Source: Palsa-504 sp963822765 (lineage in GTDB: Bacteria > Actinomycetota > Actinomycetes > Streptosporangiales > Streptosporangiaceae). From it: DNA of 64,000 nt. The stretch lies in assembly GCA_963822765.1 (NCBI GenBank), contig CAWGJL010000026.1:143584-207583 (forward strand), written 5' to 3'. Under the pieces are notes generated by a model. It did no database searches. It was not told the origin of the DNA and saw nothing but the letters and a program-made list of their open reading frames with translations. Below, piece by piece: positions 58,042-64,000 of this stretch. The position numbers were made by a program, and so were the translations under genes. The stretch's first letter is position 1; each line of letters opens with the position of its first letter.

Positions 58042-58611
58042 TCAGCTCTTCTTCAGGCTCCCGATGCTGAGCGACCCGCCCGGGGGCGCTTGCAGGTCCT
58101 CTTCGGCCTCGCGGACGTACTCGGCCGGATCCCGGTCGTGCGGCGTGACGCCCGCGTAGTTCCGCGCCTCGAAGGCCGCGAACGCCACGGCCAGGTCGTG
58201 GCGGCGCTGCAGGCTGGCCAGCCGCCGGAAGTCGGTCAGGCCCTCGCGCTCCTCCTCGGCCATGTGGTCGCCATTGGCCAGGTTCGCGGCGGCCACCGCG
58301 GTGTACCAGCCGTCGCTGCCGACCGGGTGCCTGCCTACCTCGGCGACCGCATCCCTGATGTCGTTGTGGTCTCCGATCGCGTCCAGCGTCTCGTCCTCCA
58401 CCCCGGACCTCCGCCGCGCGGCCAGCCCCACCTGCAGCAGCGCCGGGTAGAAGATCGCCTCCTCGGCCGCCGCGTGCAGCTCGAGGAACACCGCCAGCCG
58501 TCCCCACAACGCGGACAGCACCTCGGTATCCGCCCGGCTGATCTGCTCCAGCATCGCGAACAGCCGCCGCTGCTCGTGGTGGTCGTCAAGGATCAGCTGA
58601 GTGATATCCAC
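58042..58611 (-). CDS. hemerythrin domain protein
   Basis: 189 aa. Di-iron ligands of the four-helix HHE fold: DDHHEQRRLFAMLE, RLAVFLELHAAAEEAIFYPAL, DAIGDHNDIRDAVAEV and NGDHMAEEEREGLTDF. The proteins bind O2 or NO, or act as oxygen-sensing or stress factors. The C-terminus (AEEDLQAPPGGSLSIGSLKKS) is unstructured. Convergent with the FMN enzyme (2 bp apart); 12 bp downstream of the immunity-like gene and probably in its operon. Confidence 0.92.
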   Translation of the reverse strand: MDITQLILDDHHEQRRLFAMLEQISRADTEVLSALWGRLAVFLELHAAAEEAIFYPALLQVGLAARRRSGVEDETLDAIGDHNDIRDAVAEVGRHPVGSDGWYTAVAAANLANGDHMAEEEREGLTDFRRLASLQRRHDLAVAFAAFEARNYAGVTPHDRDPAEYVREAEEDLQAPPGGSLSIGSLKKS

Positions 58612-58623
58612 GGCCCCATCCTC

Positions 58624-58899
58624 TCAGCCCTGGACGTTGAGGTCCGCGATGGGATCGGTCGGCATGTGCATAGCCTCCAGCAGCCCGAGCAGTTCGTCGC
58701 GCTCGGCAGCGGTGACCGGACTCTGGTGAGCGGCCAGCGATGCCGCCAGCTCGATCGTAAGCAGGCCGTACTCGCCGCCGCCGCGCATGCGCTTGATGCT
58801 CCACAGGGCGCTGTCGGTCAGGCGATCGGCGAAGCGATCGGGGAGGGCTTCGGCCCTCTCGATGATCTCGTCTTCGGACATGACGTCCTTTTCAGTCAT
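58624..58899 (-). CDS. MafI-type immunity protein candidate for the EndoU toxin
   Basis: 91 aa acidic protein. AEALPDRFADRLTDSALWSIKRMRGGGEYGLLTIELAASLAAHQSPVTAAERDELLGLLEAMHMPTDP matches the pattern of the small MafI family of immunity proteins that pair with EndoU-type toxins (LPDRF..L..AL..I..MxxGGEyGLAlexL ... ITxxErxeLxxLaxxM). The start ATG (58899) overlaps the end of the EndoU gene by 8 bp, so the two are co-translated, as is usual for toxin/immunity pairs. Binding to the toxin is inferred from context. Confidence 0.75.
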   Translation of the reverse strand: MTEKDVMSEDEIIERAEALPDRFADRLTDSALWSIKRMRGGGEYGLLTIELAASLAAHQSPVTAAERDELLGLLEAMHMPTDPIADLNVQG

Positions 58900-59456
58900 G
58901 GCTTCCCTTCCTGGGATTGCGAACCACGCCGGGGCCGCCCTCTTCCGGCCAGCTGGTCAGGATTTCTCCGCTGCGCTGGACAACCACTGACACGTCCACA
59001 CCGTCTCGGATCCCGGTGCAAAGCCAGGTGTCATTCCAATCCTGATCGCACGGGAGACCGATCGGGGTCGCGTGCTACGTTCAAGGCGGTACTGATGATC
59101 TTTGCGTCATCCCAGCTAGCCGGAAATTCCGTCTTGCCTGGTTTTCCGATGCCGTGTCGGTGCCCTCCGCCGCCGGTCTCGTCTCCGTCGAGGATGTGTG
59201 TGATGCGCTCAGGAGTAACGCGTATCGAATCCAGAGACGGGCGGGTCTTGACGTCGGTCGCGTCCCAGGCGGAGCGGTCGGCTCGCCTGTCATCGTCACC
59301 GCCGTTGTCGCCTGCCCGATGAGGGCCGTCGCCATGGCGGCGCGCACGCGCCTCGTAGTACTCCTCCCGGGTCCGCGGCTCGGCTGGCGGCTTGGCTGAC
59401 CGCCGCACTGTCGTCACCTGATCCGCTGTGACGGAGAATCCGCTCCGGGCGCTCAT
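58892..59456 (-). pseudogene. EndoU domain toxin, frameshifted
   Basis: ATG 59456 reads a charged N-terminus (MSARSGFSVTADQVTTV..REEYYEARARRHGDGPHRAGDN) and then RVTPERITHILDGDETGGGGHRHGIGKPGKTEFPASWDDAKIISTALNVARDPDR, the EndoU core with catalytic His (THIL), His (HRHG) and Lys (GKTEFP). The frame stops after SPVRSGLE at about 59031, but the continuation WNDTWLCTGIRDGVDVSVVVQRSGEILTSWPEEGGPGVVRNP lies one base over and ends at 58892. No secretion domain is attached upstream, so it is either an orphan toxin module or a truncated polymorphic toxin. RNA is the usual EndoU target. Confidence 0.75.
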
Positions 59457-60096
59457 CGCTGGTCCTGTCGCCGTTTGGCCCGTCTTGCGCCATCACCCAT
59501 CCGGATAGTCCTGAGACTCTATGCATCCATTAAGTCACGAAATGTATATCATAGCCCTGACTCCGGCCGTAGGTGCCCGATTGTGCATGCCGAAGCCCGG
59601 CCCTCGCCGCCGCGGAACCCGCCTGGATCCGGAGTAACGCGACATTGTGATGGCAAGAGCCGTCAGAGCGCCGCACTCACTGGCTGGCGCCATCCACGCG
59701 CATGTGATGTAAGGGTCTGGCCGGGCCAAAGCGCACAGCGTGCTGCCTCAGCATGAGGCTCCCTGACCGGACCACCGCCCGGATCATCATCGTGGGTCGT
59801 TACGCCTGCTAGGGCACTGCTTTTGACCCACGATCCGGGGCGGTGCGGCTGCTGTTACCGGTGGGGTTCGTCTCGGTGTCCGAACCTCCGCCGCCGCGCA
59901 CCGGCGCCAAGCCCAGCACCCGCCGCCGAGCCCAGCCCCCGCTGCCGAGCCCAGCGCCCGCTGCCGCGCACCGGTGCCAAGCTCAGCGCCCACCACTGCA
60001 CCCCAGCAGCTCAAGCGCCCTCACATGGCGCCTCCGACCCGAGCCAACCCTTACATGCCTTGACAGTTATATTTCTGTGTAGCTATATTTCAAAGC
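59457..60096. other. gene-free region with low-complexity DNA and the arsR promoter
   Basis: No credible gene in 640 bp. 59880-60010 is an imperfect direct repeat of CCGAGCCCAGC/CCGCGCACCGG-type blocks. At the right end a strong promoter lies just before the ArsR-type gene. Confidence 0.6.
60060..60089 (+). promoter_or_regulatory. promoter of the ArsR-type gene, likely leaderless
   Basis: TTGACA (60060-60065), 18-nt spacer, TATATT (60084-60089). A start about 7 nt downstream falls on the ATG at 60097, so the mRNA is probably leaderless. TTATATTT and CTATATTT repeats within it are candidate ArsR half-sites. Confidence 0.7.
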
Positions 60097-60396
60097 ATGT
60101 TCGAGGTTCTGGTGGAGCCTCACCGGCGGCGCATCCTCGATCTGCTCCGCGGAGGGGAGCAGACGGTCGGCGACCTGGTGTCGGAACTGGGGCTCAGCCA
60201 GCCGGGGGTGTCCAAGCACCTGCGGGTGCTGCGTCAAGCCGGACTGGTCGAGGTACGAGTCGACGGCCAGCGGCGCCGGTACCGGCTCCGGACCGAGCCG
60301 CTTCGGGAGATCGATGAGTGGCTGGCGCCGTACCGGGCGGCCTGGAGCCGCCGGCTCGACACGCTGGAAGCCCACCTCGACGACATGAACAAGTAA
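60097..60396 (+). CDS. ArsR family transcriptional regulator
   Basis: 99 aa winged helix: MFEVLVEPHRRRILDLLRGGEQTVGDLVSELGLSQPGVSKHLRVLRQAGLVEVRVDGQRRRYRL is the full HTH_20/ArsR domain. No cysteine metal site is present, which fits the ArsR/SRPBCC pair class in which the regulator sits next to an AHSA1-type protein. No ribosome-binding site, consistent with leaderless translation. Next gene is 39 bp downstream, with short GAGACGAG repeats in the gap. Confidence 0.93.
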   Translation: MFEVLVEPHRRRILDLLRGGEQTVGDLVSELGLSQPGVSKHLRVLRQAGLVEVRVDGQRRRYRLRTEPLREIDEWLAPYRAAWSRRLDTLEAHLDDMNK

Positions 60397-60435
60397 GACC
60401 AGTGAGACGAGCGAGACGAGTGAGGAGAATCGCAC

Positions 60436-60978
60436 ATGGACGACATGGGTCTGGGCGTCCTGGCCCAGCAGGATGACCGGTGGACGCTCACCTTCACCCG
60501 CAGGCTGGCCCATCCGCGCGAGAAAGTATGGCGGGCCGTGACCGAGCCGGAACACCTGGCCGTCTGGTATCCGCAGGAGATCGTGGGGGAGCGGAAGGCA
60601 GGCGCGCCGCTGCGGTTCGTGACCCCTGGCGGAAGCGGCGACGGCTTCGACGGTCAGATGCTGGTCTTCGACCCGCCCTCGGTCATGGAGTTCACCTGGG
60701 GCACCGACCTGCTCCGCATCGAACTCGCCGCGGACGGCGCGGGGACCGTGCTCACGCTCACCGATACCTTTGATGACGTGGGCAAGGCCGCCCGGGACGC
60801 GGCCGGCTGGCACGAGTGTCTCGAGCGCCTGACCGCGGACCTGGACGGTACGCCGCTCCCCGCCCTGGGTGAGCCCTGGCAGAAGATCCACCCGGTCTAC
60901 GTGAGCACGTTCGGGCCCGAGGCCGCCACCATCGGCCCGCCCCCCGGCTGGGAGGACCACCTCGCCAGCCGGACTTAA
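60436..60978 (+). CDS. SRPBCC (AHSA1/START-like) protein
   Basis: 180 aa. LTFTRRLAHPREKVWRAVTEPEHLAVWYPQEIVGERKAGAPLRFV and the C-terminal GTVLTLTDTFDDVGKAARDAAGWHECLERLTADLDG are the AHSA1 pattern with its hydrophobic cavity. Typical members are encoded with an ArsR-type regulator and bind a small ligand or act as stress proteins. The ribosome-binding site GAGGAG precedes ATG 60436. The last residues (GPPPGWEDHLASRT) are family-typical. Confidence 0.92.
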   Translation: MDDMGLGVLAQQDDRWTLTFTRRLAHPREKVWRAVTEPEHLAVWYPQEIVGERKAGAPLRFVTPGGSGDGFDGQMLVFDPPSVMEFTWGTDLLRIELAADGAGTVLTLTDTFDDVGKAARDAAGWHECLERLTADLDGTPLPALGEPWQKIHPVYVSTFGPEAATIGPPPGWEDHLASRT

Positions 60979-60980
60979 GA

Positions 60981-61034
60981 GAAGAAAGAAGGACCATAGG
61001 GAAGGACCATAGGGAAGGACCATAGGGAAGGACC
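60981..61034 (+). repeat. tandem repeat of a ribosome-binding site
   Basis: Four copies of GAAGGACCATAGGG (14 bp); the last is GAAGGACCATGG, in which the GAAGG is the ribosome-binding site and ATG the start of the next gene. Earlier copies carry ATAG instead of ATGG. Confidence 0.9.
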
Positions 61035-61262
61035 ATGGCGGGCACCAACCAGGACCCGGGACCGCAGCCGACCCGCCGGGATAAGCGCCTGTATCTCGTG
61101 CTCATGGCGGTCTGCATCGGCCTGTTCGTCCTGTCCTGGGCCGTCTTGGACCGGTACTCAACCACCGCGGCCATCGCCGTGTCGGCCGTGGCGCTGGTAA
61201 TCCCGCCGTTCGCCGTGATCATCGCGAACGTGGCCAGCGCCACGGACCGCCGGCGCCCGTAG
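61035..61262 (+). CDS. DUF3099-like small membrane protein
   Basis: 75 aa with two membrane helices: LYLVLMAVCIGLFVLSWAVL and AAIAVSAVALVIPPFAVIIANV, joined by DRYSTT. A soluble, charged N-terminus (MAGTNQDPGPQPTRRDKR) and basic C-terminus (ATDRRRP). The pattern resembles DUF3099 of actinobacteria. Placed after the SRPBCC gene and probably in the same operon. Function unknown. Confidence 0.75.
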   Translation: MAGTNQDPGPQPTRRDKRLYLVLMAVCIGLFVLSWAVLDRYSTTAAIAVSAVALVIPPFAVIIANVASATDRRRP

Positions 61263-61300
61263 CGCGCCCGCCGGCGCCCGTAGCGAGCCCGTAGCGCGCC

Positions 61301-61858
61301 TTACGTGCCGAAGTGCAGGCACGGCGCGCCGAACGAGTCAGACGCGGTGATGCATACCGCGGACAGCCCGGAGAACACCTGGTGCACCCCGAAGCTCCAC
61401 CAGTACCAGCCCCGGTTCAGGGTGAAGGTCCGCTGCGCGACGACCTGGCCGTTCGGGTGCTGCGCGGAGTAGACGATCACCCGCCAGGTCTTGGTCGCCG
61501 TGGTGTTGTACTGCACCCACTCGATCACGGACCCGATGCAGGTGCCGCCCGCCGAAGGACGCCACCACAGGTGGCCACCCTGGCTGCGGCTGGGATTGGT
61601 GATGAAGCCCACCGCCGGGAACACCGCCGGGGTGACCCCCAGGCAGCCCGCAGTGGACACGGTAGAAGCCACGGCTGCCGTGGCCGTCGCGGGCCGGGAC
61701 TGGCTCGCGGTGGCATAGCTCACGCCCGGTACGAGCAGCGCCAGCACCCCCGTCACGAGCAGGGCCGCCAGCCACCGCCCCGATAGCCGCCCGCGCCGGG
61801 GCCCGGCCTCGGCCGGCGATGCCGGCCTGGTACGCAGAACAAGCAAGAGTCGCCTCAC
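61301..61858 (-). CDS. secreted hypothetical protein
   Basis: 185 aa from GTG 61858 with AAGGAGA 7 nt upstream. A basic, then hydrophobic signal segment (SGRWLAALLVTGVLALLVPGVSYATA) has a plausible cut after ATA. The mature part is ~115 aa with four Cys (STAGCLGV, GGTCIGSV, SAVCITA, GAPCLHFG), suggesting two disulfides, and a beta-rich pattern (TWRVIVYSAQHPNGQVVAQRTFTLNRGWYWWSFGVHQVFSG). No family recognised. The upstream 265 bp (61859-62123) have no gene and contain CCACGCCAAG-type short repeats. Confidence 0.7.
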   Translation of the reverse strand: MRRLLLVLRTRPASPAEAGPRRGRLSGRWLAALLVTGVLALLVPGVSYATASQSRPATATAAVASTVSTAGCLGVTPAVFPAVGFITNPSRSQGGHLWWRPSAGGTCIGSVIEWVQYNTTATKTWRVIVYSAQHPNGQVVAQRTFTLNRGWYWWSFGVHQVFSGLSAVCITASDSFGAPCLHFGT

Positions 61859-62123
61859 GCCTGGGTCTCCTTCTGGTCTTGGGTGAAGGGTTTCCGGCGC
61901 CCGGGCGATGCAGTCGCTATTGAAACGATCACCGCCGCCTCCTGGTTCACCAGCCAAGCCACGCCACGCAGCCACGCCAAGCGAAGCCACGCCAAGCCAC
62001 GGGCCGGACCCCGGGCGCGAGCACCCGTGTCCCACTAGGGCTTCACCCGGGCCAACCACGGGTGCGAACGCCGCGGCCGGCGGCGGATGCTAGGCATGAG
62101 GGGATGACCAACAGGAGGATCGT

Positions 62124-62549
62124 GTGGACGAGGAACTGATCCGGTGGTGCGTGCTGGCCACCCGCGCGGCCTGTTCGCGGATGACCGCGCCGCACCTGAA
62201 GGCCCTGCAGGACAGCGTCGGGCAGGCCCGGAGCCTGCCGGCCCGGTTCGCCTGGGACCGCAAGGCCACCGCCTACGCGCAGATCGTCAACCTGCTCGCC
62301 GACGTGATCACCGACCGTCCGGTGCCGGCCCTGTTCGTCAACCGGGCCGTCGGGGCCATGCACGACCTGATGCTCACCGTCGGCCCGGCCGCCGACGGCA
62401 TCATCCTCAGCTCCCGCCGCCGCCTGCTCGACCTGATCCGGGCCGGAGACGCCGACGGGGCCGCGGCCGAGATGGAGCACCACCTGCGCGGGCTGCACTT
62501 CATGTGGCGGCTGGTGCGCAGTTCCGCACCCGGCGACATCGCCGTCTAA
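62124..62549 (+). CDS. FCD (FadR C-terminal)-like stand-alone domain
   Basis: 141 aa from GTG 62124, with AGGAGG 5-6 nt before. All-helical: CVLATRAACSRMTAPHLKALQDSV, PARFAWDRKATAYAQIVNLLADVI, MHDLMLTVGPAADGIILSSRRRLLDLIRAGDADGAAAEMEHHLRGLHFM. The metal/ligand His pattern of FCD domains (HxxxH ... H) is in EMEHHLRGLH. There is no N-terminal winged helix, so it cannot bind DNA alone; it may be a remnant of a GntR/FadR regulator or an effector-binding partner. Low homology limits certainty. Confidence 0.65.
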   Translation: MDEELIRWCVLATRAACSRMTAPHLKALQDSVGQARSLPARFAWDRKATAYAQIVNLLADVITDRPVPALFVNRAVGAMHDLMLTVGPAADGIILSSRRRLLDLIRAGDADGAAAEMEHHLRGLHFMWRLVRSSAPGDIAV

Positions 62550-62633
62550 ACGAACACGCAGGAAAAGGACAAACACGCAGGAAACACGCAGGAAAAGGAT
62601 CACGCAGGAAAAGGATCACGCAGGAGAAGGACC
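62546..62633 (+). repeat. tandem repeat of a ribosome-binding region
   Basis: Four to five imperfect copies of CACGCAGGAAAAGGA(T/C), the last being CACGCAGGAGAAGGACC before ATG 62634. Each copy contains a usable AGGA core. Confidence 0.85.
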
Positions 62634-62829
62634 ATGAACGAGGGCTGGCACGAGAGCATTAACCACCATGAGTCGCTCATCCACGACTGGCGGGCCCGGC
62701 AGCTAGCCAGGCTGGGGATCCCCCGGGCGCTCGCCGAAACCGTCGCCGATCACGTGGACTGGCACCAGATCGCCGCGCTCGTCCGCCGCGGCTGCCCGCC
62801 CCGCGCTCGCCCTCCAGATCGTCATGTAA
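62634..62829 (+). pseudogene. small conserved protein (WHQIA motif), frameshifted near its 3' end
   Basis: ATG 62634. MNEGWHESINHHESLIHDWRARQLARLGIPRALAETVADHVDWHQIAALVRRGCPPR is a family of short actinobacterial proteins that end in RLALxIVx. Here one extra G near 62805 shifts the frame to ARPPDRHVTAA; in the next frame the expected ending LALQIVM and stop at 62829 follow. Corrected length 64 aa. The same base lies at the 3' end of the convergent DUF72 gene. Confidence 0.65.
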
Positions 62830-63701
62830 CAGCAGCCCCGCGAGCTGCTCCGCGTTGACCTGCGCATAGTTCCGGTAACAGTTGTTGAACAGCACGTGCG
62901 TAACCGAGGCGCCGGAAGCCAGTTCCCGGATCCGAGGCGCCCACGACGCCAGCTCGCCCTCGCTGTACTCATAGCCGAACCGCTCGTAGATATCCTTGCT
63001 GTCCCATTTGGCCGAATGCCCGTGCATCCGCACCACGGCCAGGTCGCTGGTCGCGGCCAGGACCGGGGGAATCGAGCTCGGGTAGCCCTGCGGCATGTCC
63101 ACGCACACGTACGGCAGCTGGTGAGAAGCCAGGAAAGCCAGCGTCTCTTGCTGGTTCTCCGGGCTCATCCACGTCTTGTTGCGGAACTCGATGCACACCC
63201 GCCGGGGCGCGACCCGCGAAGCGCAGGCCACGATGTAGTCCTTGCGCGACCGGCCGATGGGGAACCACGGCGGGAACTGCAGCAGGATCGCGCCGAGCTT
63301 GCCCGCCTGGCGCAGCGGCTCCAGCGCGGCCAGGAACCGCTCCCAGGCCTGATCGACCACCCCCGGGTCGACGTCCTTGAGTAAACACGGGCCTTCCCCG
63401 CCTCACCAGCGGCCGCCTCACGCAAATCAACAGGCAGCGCCTTGACCGGCGTGGGGTGCTGGGTGAACAGGCTGAACGCCTTGACGTTGAACGTGAACCC
63501 GGCCGGCGTCCGCGATGCCCACGCCGTCGCGGTCGCCTCAGCAGGCAGCGCGTAATACGTAGCGTCCACCTCGACCAGCGGGAAACGACTGGCGTAGTAC
63601 CGCAGCCGCTCCTCAGGATTAGCAGCCGAAGCCGGGTACCACCCCGACGCGATCAGCGTCTTGTCCGTCCACGACGCCGTGCCGACCAAAACCGCACCCA
63701 C
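62750..63701 (-). pseudogene. DUF72 family protein, frameshifted
   Basis: ATG 63701 starts MGAVLVGTASWTDKTLIASGWYPA, with YYASRFPLVEVDATYYALP and TPAGFTFNVKAFSLFTQH: the N-terminal half of DUF72 (YecE-like TIM barrel). At about 63378 one base is missing (TTTACTCAAGG where TACCTCAAG is expected); the rest (DPGVVDQAWERFLAALEPLRQAGKLGAILLQFPPWF, CIEFRNKTWMSPENQ, AVVRMHGHSAKWD, VLFNNCYRNYAQVNAEQL) is in the neighbouring frame. Near 62805 a second shift, shared with the convergent gene, gives the expected stop at 62750 if corrected. Corrected length about 315 aa. Role of DUF72 is unknown. Confidence 0.85.
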
Positions 63702-63710
63702 AAAGAAACC

Positions 63711-64000
63711 CTATTCAGGTGGCAGTTCCTTGTACACGAAGCCCACGTTGATGCCCTGCCGGGCCCGGATCCACTTGGGGATGTAGTACAGCAGCGCGCC
63801 GCCCGCGATCAGGCCGCCGAACCAGGCCGGGATCCACCAGAAGTTGGCCGTGTTGCCGTTCTCGACCAGCGCCGGGAACTGGGTGGACACGATGGCGAAG
63901 GCCACGAACTCGGCGATGGACAGCGGCGCCACGATGAACAGCACCGGGATGCCGAGGAACTTCACGTTGGCCGGCGAGGACCGGTACAGGTCCGGGCGTC
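63711..64000 (-). CDS. amino acid/APC-type permease, C-terminal part (gene continues beyond the window)
   Basis: The frame is open to the window end: RPDLYRSSPANVKFLGIPVLFIVAPLSIAEFVAFAIVSTQF, ANFWWIPAWFGGLIAGGALLYYIPKWIRARQGINVGFVYKELPPE. Two membrane helices (about 63850-63950 and 63770-63830) and the basic KWIRARQG loop suggest the C-terminus of an APC-superfamily permease. The substrate cannot be judged from the end alone. It is 9 bp from the DUF72 start. Confidence 0.65.
   Translation of the reverse strand, partial: RPDLYRSSPANVKFLGIPVLFIVAPLSIAEFVAFAIVSTQFPALVENGNTANFWWIPAWFGGLIAGGALLYYIPKWIRARQGINVGFVYKELPPE

Noticed and set aside
59880..60010. Pro/Ala/Arg-rich plus-strand frames
   Set aside because: Low-complexity DNA repeat readable in several frames at once; no coding signal.

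Overview
The window is very GC-rich actinobacterial DNA with dense short-gap or overlapping operons, many GTG starts and few AT-rich stretches. An SsgA-like sporulation/cell-division protein, several lipoprotein or secreted L,D-transpeptidases, an actinobacterial-type apolipoprotein N-acyltransferase, an F420-type oxidoreductase fold and a group 1h (high-affinity, 'actinobacterial') [NiFe]-hydrogenase point to a morphologically complex soil actinomycete. The genus cannot be named from this sequence.

Left part (1-29.5 kb): a decayed DUF222/HNH gene; an epimerase/glycosyltransferase/TIGR04282 sugar cluster; cspA; an L,D-transpeptidase with an altered active-site motif; a frameshifted secreted protein (7.1 kb) with a paralogue at 18.4 kb; a thiolase; an ECF sigma factor with a damaged region 4 overlapping a secreted partner; a PadR/ABC/FtsX-like operon; a nitroreductase; a CDF metal transporter; L,D-transpeptidase 2 next to lnt; EamA and DHA2 transporters; a proA-like gene; and L,D-transpeptidase 3.

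Centre (29.6-45.6 kb): the main feature is a minus-strand hydrogenase operon. hhyS and hhyL are followed by a NifU-like protein, a DUF5947-like protein, a DUF6084-like protein, an unassigned ~450-aa protein, a maturation protease, a 34-aa DUF6893-like peptide, an 89-aa small protein, hypA and the start of a DUF6390-like gene. Everything from codon ~15 of hhyL to codon ~15 of the DUF6390-like gene is tandemly duplicated (two units of about 6.8 kb). hhyS is present once. The junction makes a 20-aa DUF6390-derived leader whose stop overlaps the start of the second, N-terminally shortened hhyL as ATGA. The two copies are nearly identical but carry different lesions. A regulator with a C-terminal HTH lies divergently upstream of hhyS.

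Right part (45.7-64 kb): a frameshifted YceI gene; a TetR/DHA2 divergon with palindromic operators; an F420-type oxidoreductase; a DipZ-like remnant; a cluster of TGTGGGCCACA palindromes; a DrrA/DrrB-like ABC exporter with a frameshifted permease; a frameshifted DinB-like gene; trxA and a CstR-like persulfide-sensor gene sharing an ATACCC-N4-GGGTAT operator; a two-domain VOC protein; a TPP-dependent enzyme split in two at a 9-bp minisatellite; an SsgA-like gene; an FMN-dependent alpha-hydroxy-acid oxidase; a hemerythrin; an EndoU toxin/MafI-type immunity pair; an ArsR/SRPBCC pair; small membrane and secreted proteins; a DUF72 gene; and the C-terminal end of a permease.

Two window-wide patterns stand out. 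Single-base frameshifts are unusually frequent (at least a dozen genes), which could be draft-assembly error or real decay. Short tandem duplications repeatedly sit exactly at gene ends (including stop codons) or at ribosome-binding sites.
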